This document shows positions 18,026 through 26,726 of a stretch of DNA of 43,024 bases, one piece after another. Location of the stretch: contig JAOAIK010000063.1 in NCBI GenBank assembly GCA_026414745.1, positions 1 through 43,024 of the forward strand, written 5' to 3'. The stretch comes from Roseococcus sp. (GTDB lineage: Bacteria; Pseudomonadota; Alphaproteobacteria; Acetobacterales; Acetobacteraceae). The stretch's first letter is position 1; each line of letters opens with the position of its first letter. The notes under the pieces are model-generated. The model saw only the letters and a program-made list of their open reading frames with translations. It ran no database searches and was not told the origin of the DNA. The translations under genes and the position numbers were made by a program.

Positions 18026-18925
18026 ATGACCAGCGCCTTGATGAGCATGACGGGCTTCGCGCGGGAAGCCGGCCAGCTTCCCGACGGCACCGCCTATGCC
18101 TGGGAGCTGCGCAGCGTGAACGGACGGGGCCTCGAGCTGCGGCTGCGCCTGCCGGGCGGGCTGGACGCGCTGGAGCCCGCGCTGCGCGAGGCCGCGGCGA
18201 AGCGGCTCCGGCGCGGCACTGTCCAGGCCAGCCTGACACTGAAGGCCGAATCGCGTCCCGCCCTCTCGCCCGACCCCGCCGCGCTGGAGCGCGCCGTCGA
18301 GATCGCGCTTGCCCTCGCGCAGCGCCTCGGCGCACCGCCGCCCCGCGCGGAGGCGCTGCTCGCCCTGCCCGGCGTGCTGCGCGCCGAGAACGCCGAGCCC
18401 GAGGAGGCGGCGGAGGAAGCGAGGCGCGCCGTCCTGCTCGCCGCCTTCGGCCGTGCGCTGGAGGGGCTGGTCGCGGCGCGAAGGGCCGAGGGCGCCCGGC
18501 TCAAGCCGGTGCTCTGCGCCCTGCTCGACGAGATCGCCGCGCTGCGCGAGGCCGCCGCCGCCGAGGCCGCGGCCCAGCCCGCCCAGCAGCGCGCGCGCTG
18601 GATGGAGAGCCTCGCCGCCCTGCTCGATGACACCGCCCGTGCCCGCATCCCGGACGAGCGGCTGGCGCAGGAGGTGGCGCTGCTCGCCGCGAAATCCGAT
18701 GTGCGGGAGGAGCTGGATCGCCTCTCCGCCCATCTCGACGCGGCGCGCGCGCTGGTCGCGGCAGGCGAGGGCGCGGGACGCAAGCTCGAGTTCCTGGTTC
18801 AGGAGTTCGTGCGCGAGGCGAACACGCTGTGCAGCAAATCCGCCTCCATGGCGCTGACGCGCATCGGGCTCGACCTCAAGGCCGCCATCGAGCGGTTGCG
18901 CGAGCAGGCGGCCAATGTCGAGTGA
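18026..18925 (+). CDS. yicC: YicC family endoribonuclease
   Basis: The 299-residue protein carries the N-terminal MSMTGFAREAG and ELRSVNGRGLELRLRLPGGL typical of YicC. At the C-terminus the DUF1732 region runs EVALLAAKSDVREELDRL, then GRKLEFLVQEFVREANTL and CSKSASMALTRIGLDLKAAIERLREQ. E. coli YicC acts as an RNase in small-RNA turnover; the role here is inferred from family. The ATG at 18026 adds MTSAL before the usual start, and an ATG at 18041 is an equally sensible choice. The pairing with gmk (11-bp overlap) is widely conserved. Confidence 0.95.
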   Translation: MTSALMSMTGFAREAGQLPDGTAYAWELRSVNGRGLELRLRLPGGLDALEPALREAAAKRLRRGTVQASLTLKAESRPALSPDPAALERAVEIALALAQRLGAPPPRAEALLALPGVLRAENAEPEEAAEEARRAVLLAAFGRALEGLVAARRAEGARLKPVLCALLDEIAALREAAAAEAAAQPAQQRARWMESLAALLDDTARARIPDERLAQEVALLAAKSDVREELDRLSAHLDAARALVAAGEGAGRKLEFLVQEFVREANTLCSKSASMALTRIGLDLKAAIERLREQAANVE

Positions 18926-19553
18926 GGCGGGCCCGGCGCGGCGCGGCGTCTGCCTCGTGCTCGCGGCGGCGCCGGGCGGCGGCAAGACCAGCGTCTCGCG
19001 CGCCCTGCTGGCGAGCGAGCCGAACCTGACCCTCTCGGTCAGCGTCACCACCCGCCCGCCGCGGCCCGGCGAGCAGGAGGGGGTGCATTACTTCTTCCGC
19101 AGCATGGAGGCGTTCGAGGCGATGGCGGCCGCGGGCGAGCTGCTGGAGCACGCGCGCTTCCTCGGCCGCGGCTACGGGACGCCGCGCGCCCCGGTGGAGG
19201 CCGCACTCGCCGCGGGGCGGGACGTGCTGTTCGACATCGAGTGGCAGGGGCACCGGCAGCTCCGCGCGCGTCTGCCCGGCGATGTCGTGGGCGTCTTCCT
19301 GCTGCCGCCCTCCTTTGCCGAGCTCGAGCGGCGCCTGCGCGCGCGCGCGCAGGACAGCGAGGAGGAGATCGCCCGCCGCCTCGCCGCCGCGCGCGAGGAG
19401 ATGACCCACTGGCACGAGTTCGACCACATCCTCATCAACGCGGATTTCGAGCGCACGGTGGCGGATGCCCGCGCCATCCTGCACGCCGCGCGGACGGCGC
19501 GCGCGCGGCTCTCGGGCATGGCGGGCTTCGTCGAGACGCTGCTCGGTGGCTAG
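18915..19553 (+). CDS. gmk: Guanylate kinase
   Basis: This enzyme phosphorylates GMP to GDP with ATP. The product is 212 residues. The P-loop is AAPGGGKTS (about 15-23), with alanine in the first glycine position, which the general motif allows. SVSVTTRPPRPGEQEGVHYFF (about 39-59) binds GMP, followed by YGTPRAPVEAAL, DIEWQGHRQL and, at the C-terminus, FDHILINADFE. The N-terminal lead of about eight residues before RGVCLVLAA is slightly long. The start overlaps yicC, and the stop overlaps the next gene's probable GTG. Confidence 0.97.
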   Translation: MSSEAGPARRGVCLVLAAAPGGGKTSVSRALLASEPNLTLSVSVTTRPPRPGEQEGVHYFFRSMEAFEAMAAAGELLEHARFLGRGYGTPRAPVEAALAAGRDVLFDIEWQGHRQLRARLPGDVVGVFLLPPSFAELERRLRARAQDSEEEIARRLAAAREEMTHWHEFDHILINADFERTVADARAILHAARTARARLSGMAGFVETLLGG

Positions 19554-20475
19554 TGCCGTCCTGACCCTTGTCGAGGTGGTGGCGCCGATCTTCGCGCTCA
19601 TCCTCGCGGGGTGGGTGGCGGCGCGGCGGGGCTGGGTGGGCGAGGCGGGCTTCGCGGGCCTCAACGCCTTCGCCTTCTCGCTCGCCGCGCCGGCGCTGCT
19701 CTTCGCCTCGGGCACCTCGGGCCACACGGCCGGGGGCGGGGCGGCGCTCGCCTTCTTCCTGGGCTGCGCGGTGCTCTATGCGGCCACGCTGGCGGGCGGG
19801 GTGCGCGCGGGGCTGGGCCTCCGAGGGGCGGGGCCGCTCGCGCTCGACGTCACCTTCGGCAACACGGTGATGATGGGCATCCCGCTCATCGCCGCGGCCT
19901 TCGGGCCCCAGGGGCTCGCGGTGCTGCTTGCCATCCTCGCGCTGCATTCCATGGTGCTGCTCGGCACGGCCACGGTGGTGGCGGAGCTGTCGCTGAACAG
20001 CGGCGCCTCGGCCGGGCGGCTGCTGCGCAGCACGCTGCGCGGCGTGCTGCGCAACCCGATCGTCATGGCGGTGCTGCTGGCGATGGTCTGGAGCACCCTC
20101 GCCCTGCCCGTGCCGGGGCCGGCGCGGCGCACGCTGGAACTGCTGGGCGCCGCCGCGCCGCCCGTCTCGCTCTTCTGCCTCGGCGGTTCGCTGGTCGGCT
20201 TCCGGGCGCGGGGGCTGTGGCGGCGCACGGCGCTGACGGCGGCGCTGAAGCTGCTGCTGCTGCCGCTGCTGGTGTTCGGCTTCTGCCGCCTGCTCGGCCT
20301 TGGGCCGCTGGAGACGGCGGTGGCGGTGACCACGGCGGCGCTGCCCACCGGGGCCAACGCCTTCCTGCTGGCGCGGCGCTACGGGGCCGGGGCGGCCGAG
20401 TCGGGGGCGGCGGTGCTGGTCTCCACCGCGCTTTCCCTGCTCAGCCTCTCCGTGCTGTTGACGCTGCTGCGCTGA
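19546..20475 (+). CDS. AEC (auxin efflux carrier) family permease
   Basis: The product is a hydrophobic protein of 309 residues, read with about ten membrane segments in two halves. AEC proteins are secondary transporters, often for organic anions such as malonate or malate. The N-terminus LVEVVAPIFALILAGWVAARRGWV, the FGNTVMMGIPLIAAAFG segment (about 104-120) and the C-terminal TTAALPTGANAFLLARRYG are family hallmarks. The GTG at 19546 overlaps gmk by 8 bp and gives a normal length. The gene ends 3 bp before the convergent ppx stop. Substrate unknown. Confidence 0.9.
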   Translation: MASAVLTLVEVVAPIFALILAGWVAARRGWVGEAGFAGLNAFAFSLAAPALLFASGTSGHTAGGGAALAFFLGCAVLYAATLAGGVRAGLGLRGAGPLALDVTFGNTVMMGIPLIAAAFGPQGLAVLLAILALHSMVLLGTATVVAELSLNSGASAGRLLRSTLRGVLRNPIVMAVLLAMVWSTLALPVPGPARRTLELLGAAAPPVSLFCLGGSLVGFRARGLWRRTALTAALKLLLLPLLVFGFCRLLGLGPLETAVAVTTAALPTGANAFLLARRYGAGAAESGAAVLVSTALSLLSLSVLLTLLR

Positions 20476-20478
20476 GGC

Positions 20479-21963
20479 TCATCCGGTCTCCAGCAGCGGA
20501 TCGAGCCCGAGCGCCAGCGCCAGTGCCTCCAGCCGGCGCAGCACGCTCTCGCCGGCGAAGACGCCGGCGCCGCGCTTGAGCCGCAGCACAAGCCGCCGCC
20601 CGCGGCGTTCGAGCTCCGTCGCCTCCAGCAGCGCCGGCACGCCGCCCGAGAGGGTATAGGCGAGGCGCAGCGCCGCCCCCAGCGCCTCGGCCCGGCGCAC
20701 CGTGGCGGCGGAGAGCAGCGCCCGCGCGGGGCCGAGAAAGGGTGCGGCCGGCTCCGCTTCGTAGCGCAGCGCCGCCACCAGGGCGAGGAAGGCGCGCACA
20801 TGGTGGTCGAGCCCCACCCCGTGCAGGCGCAGCAGCCGGAAGAAGGCCTGCTCGGCGCGGTATTCCGGATGGTCGCGGCTGCCGCTGTCGCTGACCCAGC
20901 AGGCGGCGGCGCGCAGCTTCGCATCCGGCTCCGCCTCCTCGCCCAACGGGCCGAGCCAGCGGAGCAGGGCCGGCGGAAGCCCGGGATCGCGGCCGAAGCG
21001 CGTGCCGATCTCCCGCGCGGCGGCGAGCAGCGGGTCCTCCTCCCGCCGGGCGGCTTCCAGCCGGCGCGCGTACCACCCCTCGCGCAGCCCGTTGGCCGAG
21101 AAGACGACGCGCGCCACCTGGGCGGCGCGCAGCAGCCGGCGCATCACCACCGCGGCGAAGGGCAGATCCTGCACGCGCTTGGTGGGGGCGGCGGGCATGC
21201 GCTCCAGCGCCTTGCGGGGGGCGTTCATCACCACCCCCGCGAGGTCGCGCGCCTCCTCGCGCCGGATCGCGTAGTGGTGGACGATGGCGAGCGGGTAGCC
21301 GGTCTGCGCGATATGGATGCGCGCCAGCGCCCGGAAGGTGCCGCCCACGAGGAAAAGATCCTTGAGCGGCTCCGCGCCCAGCCAGGGAACGGTCTTGAGC
21401 TCGGCCTCGACGATGGCGCGGGCACGGGTCACATCCTCTCCCGCCCGCTCGGCGAGGCGGATGGTGCCGATGGGCAGCGAGGCCGTCTCGACGATGCGCC
21501 CCTGCGCGAGCCGCACGAGCTCGAGCGAGCCGCCGCCGAGATCGCCGAGCACGCCATCGGCCTGCGGCACGCCGAGCAGCAGCCCCTCGGCCGAGAGGCG
21601 CGCCTCCTCCTCGCCCGAGAGGACGGTGACCGGCACGCCGGGCATCACGCTCGCGAGGCCGGCCATGAACTCCGCGCCGTTCGTCGCGTCGCGCACCGCC
21701 GCCGTGGCCAGCACCTCGAGCGGCTCGGCCCCCATGCCGCGCGCCAGCGCGTGGTAGCGGCCGAGCACCGTGAGCGCCTGCGCCGCCGCCTCCTCGTTCA
21801 GCCGCCCCGTGGCGTGCAGGCCGCGCCCGAGGCCGAGCACGGCCTTCTCGTTGAAGATGGCGTGCGGGTTTCGCTCCAGCCCCTCGAACACCACGAGGCG
21901 CACGGAGTTGGAGCCGAGATCGACCACCCCGAAGCGGGCGCGCGCGGCGCAGCTGCCCTCCAT
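20479..21963 (-). CDS. ppx: Exopolyphosphatase, Ppx/GppA family
   Basis: The product, 494 residues long, has the actin-like ASKHA fold. FGVVDLGSNSVRLVVFEGL (about 11-29) is the first phosphate-binding motif and GDLGGGSLELVRL (about 141-153) the second. AVRDATNGAEF and VLSGEEEARLSAEG lie between them. The C-terminal half resembles the HD-like domain of Ppx. It removes terminal phosphate from polyphosphate, and a pppGpp phosphatase activity as in GppA cannot be excluded. It lies 4 bp after ppk1, so synthesis and breakdown enzymes for polyphosphate are made from one transcript. Confidence 0.94.
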   Translation of the reverse strand: MEGSCAARARFGVVDLGSNSVRLVVFEGLERNPHAIFNEKAVLGLGRGLHATGRLNEEAAAQALTVLGRYHALARGMGAEPLEVLATAAVRDATNGAEFMAGLASVMPGVPVTVLSGEEEARLSAEGLLLGVPQADGVLGDLGGGSLELVRLAQGRIVETASLPIGTIRLAERAGEDVTRARAIVEAELKTVPWLGAEPLKDLFLVGGTFRALARIHIAQTGYPLAIVHHYAIRREEARDLAGVVMNAPRKALERMPAAPTKRVQDLPFAAVVMRRLLRAAQVARVVFSANGLREGWYARRLEAARREEDPLLAAAREIGTRFGRDPGLPPALLRWLGPLGEEAEPDAKLRAAACWVSDSGSRDHPEYRAEQAFFRLLRLHGVGLDHHVRAFLALVAALRYEAEPAAPFLGPARALLSAATVRRAEALGAALRLAYTLSGGVPALLEATELERRGRRLVLRLKRGAGVFAGESVLRRLEALALALGLDPLLETG

Positions 21964-21967
21964 GCGC

Positions 21968-24136
21968 TCAGTCCTGGTGCAGCTTCTCGGCGCGGCCGCG
22001 GCGCGGTGCGGCGGGGCGCGGCGGACGGGTGAGGGCGCTGCCGCGGCCCGAGAGGGAGGGGTTGGTCATGAAATACTCGTGCGCCGAGAACTGTCGCGGA
22101 TCGGGCGGGCGGCGCCGCCAGGTCCCGTCCGGCTCGAGATCCCAGGACTGCGCCGCGTCCTTGAGGTTCACCACCATGATCTGGTCGAGCACCTGGGCGT
22201 GCACGGTCGGGTTCTCCACCGGCACCATGGTCTCCACCCGCCAGTCCATGTTGCGCGCCATCCAGTCGGCGGAGGAGATGTACACGCGCGCCCGGCGCGA
22301 AGGCAGCTTGTGCCCGTTGCCGAAGACGTAGATCCGGCTGTGCTCGAGGAAGCGGCCGACGATGGACTTCACGCGGATGTTATCGGACAGGCCAGGCACG
22401 CCGGGGCGCAGGCAGCAGATGCCGCGCACGACGCACTCGACGATCACGCCCGCCCGGCTCGCGCGGTAGAGGGCGTCGATAAGGTCCTTGTCCACCAGGG
22501 AGTTCATCTTGAGCCAGATGCCCGCCGGCTTTCCCTCCTTCGCGAAGGCGATCTCCTGTTCGATCAGCCCCATCAGGGTGGGGCGGATGGTCAGGGGCGC
22601 GAAGGCGAGCTTCTCCATCGCCTCGGGCCGGGCGTAGCCGGTCATGTAGTTGAAGAGCTTGGCGGCGTCGCGCGTCAGCGCCGGGTCGGCCGTGAAGAAG
22701 CTGAGGTCGGTGTAGATGCGCGCAGTGATGGGGTGGTAGTTGCCCGTGCCGAAATGCGCGTAGGAGCGCAGCCCCCCCGCCTCGCGCCGCACCACCAGGC
22801 TGACCTTGGCGTGGGTCTTGAGCTCGACGAAGCCGAAGACGACCTGCACGCCCGCCGCCTCCAGCTCGCGCGCGATGGAGATGTTGCGCTCCTCGTCGAA
22901 GCGGGCCTTCAGCTCCACCATGGCGGTGACGGATTTGCCCACCTCGGCCGCCTCGATCAGCGCGCGCGCGATGGGGCTGTCGCGGCTGGTGCGGTAGAGC
23001 GTCTGCTTGATCGAGACGACGTTGGGGTCGCGCGCCGCCTGGCGGAGGAACTGCACCACCACGTCGAAGCTCTCGTAGGGGTGGTGCACGACGATGTCCT
23101 TGGCGCGGATCGCGGCGAAGCAGTCGCCCCCGTAGTCGAGGATGCGCTCGGGAAAGCGAGGCGTGTAGGGGGTGAAGAGCAGGTCGGGCCGGTCCTCGAC
23201 GATGAGGGCCTTGAGGTCGGCCACCCCGAGCAGCCCGTCCACGGTGAACACCGCGGCGCGGTCGGCGTCCAGCTCCTCGGCCACGAAGTCCACCATGTCG
23301 GCGGGCATGCGCGCATCCACCGAGAGGCGGATGGCGCGGCCGCGGCGGCGGCGCTTCAGCGCCGTCTCGTAGCTGCGCACCAGATCCTCGGCCTCCTCCT
23401 CGAACTCCACGTCGGTGTCGCGGATCAGGCGGAACAGGCCGCGCTCGGCCACGATGAAGCCGGGGAAGAGGTGGTGGAGGTTGAGGCCCACCACGTCCTC
23501 GAGCAGGGCGAAGCGGATCGCCTCTCCGGGTTCGGCGGGCAGGCGGATGCAGCGGTCCACCTGCGGCGGCAGCGGGATCAGCGCGCGCATGGTGCCGCCA
23601 TCCTCCTCGCGCACCAGCTTCAGCACCATGCACAGGGCGAGGTTGGCGATGAAGGGGAAAGGGTGCGCCGGGTCCACCGCGAGCGGCGTGAGCACGGGGA
23701 AGATGCGCTCGTGGAAATAGGTCTCGAGCCAGGCGATGTCGGGCTCGCTCAGCTCGTCCGCCTCCAGCACGGACAGCCCTGCGGCACGCAGGAGCTGGCG
23801 CAGCGTGCGCCAGGCCTGCTGCTGCGCCTCTATCAAGGCGAGCGCGCGCTGGTGGATGGCGGCGAGCTGCTGGGTGGGGGAGAGACCGTCGGGCGAGGGT
23901 GTGGTGACGCCCTCGCGCTCCTGCCCGACGAGGCCGGCCACGCGCACGGAGTAGAATTCGTCGAGGTTCGAGCCGGAGATGGCGAGGAAGCGCAGCCGCT
24001 CGAGCAGCGGGTGCTGCGGGTTCGCCGCCTCCTCCAGCACGCGGGTGTTGAAGTCGAGCCAGGAGAGCTCGCGGTTGAAGAAGCGGCCCGGCTGGTCCTG
24101 CAGGGCGGGCTCCGATGTCTGTTCGGCGGCGGACAT
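21968..24136 (-). CDS. ppk1: Polyphosphate kinase 1
   Basis: PPK1 makes polyphosphate reversibly from ATP. The 722-residue protein has the family length and domains: the N-terminal [19 protein letters not shown] with [20 protein letters not shown], a head domain, and two phospholipase-D-like C-terminal domains. The histidines matching the E. coli phosphorylation region are in [15 protein letters not shown] and [25 protein letters not shown] and [20 protein letters not shown] are further signatures. It sits 11 bp after hdaA and 4 bp before ppx. Confidence 0.98.
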   Translation of the reverse strand: MSAAEQTSEPALQDQPGRFFNRELSWLDFNTRVLEEAANPQHPLLERLRFLAISGSNLDEFYSVRVAGLVGQEREGVTTPSPDGLSPTQQLAAIHQRALALIEAQQQAWRTLRQLLRAAGLSVLEADELSEPDIAWLETYFHERIFPVLTPLAVDPAHPFPFIANLALCMVLKLVREEDGGTMRALIPLPPQVDRCIRLPAEPGEAIRFALLEDVVGLNLHHLFPGFIVAERGLFRLIRDTDVEFEEEAEDLVRSYETALKRRRRGRAIRLSVDARMPADMVDFVAEELDADRAAVFTVDGLLGVADLKALIVEDRPDLLFTPYTPRFPERILDYGGDCFAAIRAKDIVVHHPYESFDVVVQFLRQAARDPNVVSIKQTLYRTSRDSPIARALIEAAEVGKSVTAMVELKARFDEERNISIARELEAAGVQVVFGFVELKTHAKVSLVVRREAGGLRSYAHFGTGNYHPITARIYTDLSFFTADPALTRDAAKLFNYMTGYARPEAMEKLAFAPLTIRPTLMGLIEQEIAFAKEGKPAGIWLKMNSLVDKDLIDALYRASRAGVIVECVVRGICCLRPGVPGLSDNIRVKSIVGRFLEHSRIYVFGNGHKLPSRRARVYISSADWMARNMDWRVETMVPVENPTVHAQVLDQIMVVNLKDAAQSWDLEPDGTWRRRPPDPRQFSAHEYFMTNPSLSGRGSALTRPPRPAAPRRGRAEKLHQD

Positions 24137-24147
24137 GGGGCGGGAGC

Positions 24148-24855
24148 CTACAGCAGCGCGGGGCCGGCCGGCAGGGCGGGTTCGGACGCTGTCTCCGAAG
24201 CGTCACCGAGCAGGGGGGCGAGCGCCGCCAGCGCGGCGCGGCGCGTCAGGCGCCGGCCGGCGCCCAGTGCCGCGTGGTCGAGCCGCGCCACCGCCTCGGC
24301 CATGGCGGCGGCGCTGCGCGGCAGCCGGGCGCGCAGGAAGGCCGCGAGGGCGGGATCGAGCGCGAGCTGGCGGTCCGCGAGGTGCTTGGCGAAGAGCGCC
24401 TCCAGCAGCGCGTCCGAGGGCTCGCCGGTCATCGCCACCGCCGTGGCGGCGAGGCGCGAGCGCAGGTCGGGCAGGGCGATGCGCCAGCGCGAGGGAGGCG
24501 CGGCGGCGGCCATCAGGACGGGCAGCCCGGCCTCCGCGCAGGCGTTGAGCAGGTGCAGCAGCGCCGCCTCCTCGGCCGGCGCGTCGGCCTCGTCGAGCGC
24601 GAGGCCGCGGGCGGGCAGGGGCGGCAGGCCGCGCAGCGCCGGGCCCTGCCGCAGCTCCCAGCCCTGGGCGGCGGCAGCGATGTGCAGCAGATGCGTCTTG
24701 CCCGTGCCCGGGGGGCCGGCGAGGACGAGCCGCCCCATGGGCCAGCGATCGGGCGCGGCGAGCCAGCGCAGCGCCTCCTCGTTGCTCGCGTCCGGCACGA
24801 AATCCGCCGCGGCGTAGGAGGGCGAGAGCGGCAGCGGCAGGGCAAGCTGGCTCAT
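24148..24855 (-). CDS. hdaA: HdaA, DnaA-inactivating AAA+ protein
   Basis: Hda-type proteins work with the DNA sliding clamp to stimulate ATP hydrolysis by DnaA and prevent re-initiation. The 235-residue protein lacks the DnaA DNA-binding domain, as expected. It begins [19 protein letters not shown], in which QLALPL is the clamp-binding motif. [14 protein letters not shown] follows, then Walker [13 protein letters not shown] (about 46-57), Walker B GLALDEAD and the lid helices [21 protein letters not shown]. Its start overlaps the stop of a micro-ORF (ATGA, 24852-24855). There is little Shine-Dalgarno sequence, so expression probably depends on upstream translation. Confidence 0.93.
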   Translation of the reverse strand: MSQLALPLPLSPSYAAADFVPDASNEEALRWLAAPDRWPMGRLVLAGPPGTGKTHLLHIAAAAQGWELRQGPALRGLPPLPARGLALDEADAPAEEAALLHLLNACAEAGLPVLMAAAAPPSRWRIALPDLRSRLAATAVAMTGEPSDALLEALFAKHLADRQLALDPALAAFLRARLPRSAAAMAEAVARLDHAALGAGRRLTRRAALAALAPLLGDASETASEPALPAGPALL

Positions 24856-24908
24856 GCCGGCTTGTCCGCGAGCTGCGGGAAGATGGGTGGCAGGGCAAGC
24901 TGGCTCAT
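24852..24908 (-). CDS. Micro-ORF 2, 18 residues, copies the HdaA N-terminus
   Basis: It reads [18 protein letters not shown] and stop. The first 20 coding bases are identical to those of hdaA, so it carries the same QLALP clamp-binding type sequence. Its ATG overlaps the stop of micro-ORF 1 (24905-24908) and its stop overlaps the hdaA ATG (24852-24855), both as ATGA. It could be a coupling leader whose translation feeds ribosomes to hdaA, a functional clamp-binding peptide, or a non-functional by-product of tandem duplication. Nothing in the sequence proves translation. Confidence 0.5.
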   Translation of the reverse strand: MSQLALPPIFPQLADKPA

Positions 24909-24961
24909 GCCGGCTTGCCCGCGCGCTGCGGGAGAATGGGCGGCAGGGCGAGCTCGCGCAT
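24905..24961 (-). CDS. Micro-ORF 1, 18 residues, diverged copy of micro-ORF 2
   Basis: It reads MRELALPPILPQRAGKPA and stop. It starts at the last base of the PerM-family stop (TGATG, 24959-24963) and ends in an ATGA overlap with micro-ORF 2. It differs from micro-ORF 2 at eight bases, three of them silent. The core LALPP and the ending KPA are kept, while the glutamine of the clamp motif is replaced by glutamate, which should weaken clamp binding. Start and stop are intact in spite of the differences. Confidence 0.45.
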   Translation of the reverse strand: MRELALPPILPQRAGKPA

Positions 24962-26085
24962 CACCCTTCCCGCCGCGGCGGGTCGAGGTAGAGCGGGCTC
25001 TCCAGATAGCGGGCGAGCCAGTGGCGCGCCACCACGCCCACTGCCGCGGCGATGGGCACGGCGAGCAGCACGCCCAGGAAGCCGAAGGCCACGCCGCCCG
25101 CGAAAAGGGCGAAGATCACCCAGACCGCGTGCAGCTCCACCCGGTCGCCCAGCAGGCGGGGATAGATCACGTAGCCTTCCAGGACCTGCCCGAGCACGAA
25201 GATGCCCACCACCAGGATCACTCCGTTCCAGTCGCCCCATTGCCCGATGGCGAGCAGCACCGCCAGCGCGAAGCCGGTCAGCGAGCCGACATAGGGGATG
25301 AAGGAGAGGAAGCCCGAGATCAGCCCCACCATCAGCCCGAGCTCCAGCCCCGCCGCCGAGAGGCTGAGCGCGTAGAACAGCCCGAGCGCGAGGCAGCAGA
25401 GGAGCTGCCCGCGCAGCCAGGCCGAGAGGACCCGGTCCATGTCGCGTGCGAGCTGGATGAGCGTGGGGGCGGAGCGGCGCGGCAGCCAGGATTCGAGGCG
25501 CGCCATGATGCCCGGCCAGTCGCGCAGCAGGTAGAAGCTGACCACCGGCGTCACCACCGCGAGGGTGAACACGTTGAAGAGGGCGAAGCCGCCGCCGATG
25601 AGGCGCGTGGCCGCCGTGCCCAGCCAGCCGATCATGGCGCCCGCCTGGCTGATGATGAGCTCGCGCAGCCGCGCGTCCACCACCTCGGGTCCGGCCGCCT
25701 CCTCGAGGCTCATCAGGAACTCGCGCAGGGCGGCGTTGATGGTGGCGATGTAGCCCGGCAGCCGCGCCAGCAGCACGCCGATCTGCGCCACGATCAGCGG
25801 GTAGAGCAGCAGCAGCGCCAGCAGCCCGAACAGCAGCAGCAGCGTGACGAGCAGCAGGGCCGAGGCCCAGCGCGGCAGCCCCCAGCGCGCGAGGAAGGTG
25901 GCGATGGGATCGAGGAAATAGGCGATGCAGGCGGCCAGCACGAAGGGCGTGAGGATGGCCGAGAACATCCACAGCGCCAGCAGCAGCCCGCCCACCGCGC
26001 CCCCCAGCAGCAGGGCGCGCTGGCGCGGGGTGGCGCCCACCCGCGGCGCCCGGCCGCGGCCCGGCGGGGGGGCGTGCTCGGTCAT
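24961..26085 (-). CDS. AI-2E / PerM family transmembrane protein
   Basis: This membrane protein of 374 residues belongs to the PerM/TqsA (AI-2E transporter) family. Two hydrophobic segments open the sequence after a basic lead (ALLLGGAVGGLLLALWMFSA, then FVLAACIAYFLDPIATFL). A soluble amphipathic middle (about 125-190) comes next. The C-terminal membrane half holds GLISGFLSFIPYVGSLTGF, GQVLEGYVIYPRLLGDRVEL and FGFLGVLLAVPIAAAVGVV, the family signatures. Real substrates of most members are unknown. It starts in an ATGA overlap with the upstream phosphatidyltransferase and leads into the micro-ORFs and hdaA. Confidence 0.93.
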   Translation of the reverse strand: MTEHAPPPGRGRAPRVGATPRQRALLLGGAVGGLLLALWMFSAILTPFVLAACIAYFLDPIATFLARWGLPRWASALLLVTLLLLFGLLALLLLYPLIVAQIGVLLARLPGYIATINAALREFLMSLEEAAGPEVVDARLRELIISQAGAMIGWLGTAATRLIGGGFALFNVFTLAVVTPVVSFYLLRDWPGIMARLESWLPRRSAPTLIQLARDMDRVLSAWLRGQLLCCLALGLFYALSLSAAGLELGLMVGLISGFLSFIPYVGSLTGFALAVLLAIGQWGDWNGVILVVGIFVLGQVLEGYVIYPRLLGDRVELHAVWVIFALFAGGVAFGFLGVLLAVPIAAAVGVVARHWLARYLESPLYLDPPRREG

Positions 26086-26726
26086 GGCGGGCCCGCGCGC
26101 AGCCGGCGCGCCGTCTGCCCCACATAGGCGAAGCCGGAGGCGAGGGTGCTGGCCGCGGTGGCCCAGATCAGCGCCGCCTTCAGCCCGCCCAGCGGCAGGT
26201 TGAATCCCACCGCGAGCAGCGCCACGGCGGCGAGCGCGATCTGCAGCGCCGTGTTGAGCTTGGAGACGAACAGCGGCGCGATCTCCGGCCGGTCGCCGAT
26301 CATCCAGAGCAGCAGCAGCCCGCCCACGATCACCGCGTCGCGGAAGACGACAAGGATGGCGAGCCAGTCCGGCAGCACCCCCACCGCCGCCAGCGCGACA
26401 TAGACCGAGACGAGCAGCGCCTTGTCCGCCACCGGGTCGAGCAGCGCGCCGATCTGCGAGCGCGCCCGCCGCACGCGCGCGAGCCACCCGTCCAGCGCAT
26501 CCGACAGCCCGGCCGCGACGAAGAGCAGGAAGGCGAGGTCGAGCCGCTTCTGCACGATCAGCCAGATGGTGGCCGGCACGGCGCAGAGGCGGGCGAGCGT
26601 GATCAGGTTGGGCAGCGTCAGCAGGTTGTGCGCCGGCCCGGGCGCGGACGGCCCGGGCGCGGACGGCTGCGGCTCAGCCGCCGCCAAGGCCCACCTGCCA
26701 GCCCGTACCCTCGGGCTGCACGACAA
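26082..26726 (-). CDS. CDP-alcohol phosphatidyltransferase (PgsA-like)
   Basis: This membrane enzyme joins CDP-diacylglycerol to an alcohol in phospholipid synthesis. The catalytic motif D-G-x2-A-R-x8-G-x3-D-x3-D is complete, in SDALDGWLARVRRARSQIG followed by ALLDPVADK (about 75-102). LLTLPNLITLARLCAVP before it is typical. Several hydrophobic helices follow. Phosphatidylglycerophosphate synthase is the likeliest role, but cardiolipin-type enzymes share the motif. The ATG at 26726 overlaps the DUF2066 gene by 53 bp; a TTG at 26687 would be a shorter alternative. The N-terminus contains a duplicated PSAPG. Confidence 0.9.
   Translation of the reverse strand: MSCSPRVRAGRWALAAAEPQPSAPGPSAPGPAHNLLTLPNLITLARLCAVPATIWLIVQKRLDLAFLLFVAAGLSDALDGWLARVRRARSQIGALLDPVADKALLVSVYVALAAVGVLPDWLAILVVFRDAVIVGGLLLLWMIGDRPEIAPLFVSKLNTALQIALAAVALLAVGFNLPLGGLKAALIWATAASTLASGFAYVGQTARRLRAGPP
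26636..26665. repeat. 15-bp perfect tandem duplication in the phosphatidyltransferase 5' region
   Basis: GCCCGGGCGCGGACG occurs twice without a gap (26636-26650 and 26651-26665). Because 15 is a multiple of three it adds five residues (PSAPG repeated) to the poorly conserved N-terminus and keeps the frame. It looks like recent slippage. Confidence 0.85.

Larger units (their letters stand above)
24836..24961. repeat. 53-bp tandem repeat spanning the perM-hdaA junction
   Basis: Units begin at 24836, 24889 and 24942. The first two are complete (53 bp, 48 identical positions by eye). The third is partial, about 20 bp, and runs into the end of the PerM gene. On the reverse strand each complete unit contains one start-to-stop micro-ORF body. 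The period equals 57 coding bases minus a 4-base stop/start overlap, so units can be gained or lost without disturbing either flanking gene. Confidence 0.9.

Noticed and set aside
21770..24817. Forward-strand open frame of about 1,000 codons opposite ppk1 and hdaA
   Set aside because: It is the mirror of the strong reverse-strand genes ppk1 and hdaA. The translation is low-complexity His/Arg/Gly/Ala sequence typical of antisense frames in GC-rich DNA.
24148..24855. Full DnaA replication initiator
   Set aside because: It is only 235 residues and has no C-terminal DNA-binding domain. It does have the clamp-binding motif at its N-terminus, which marks HdaA.
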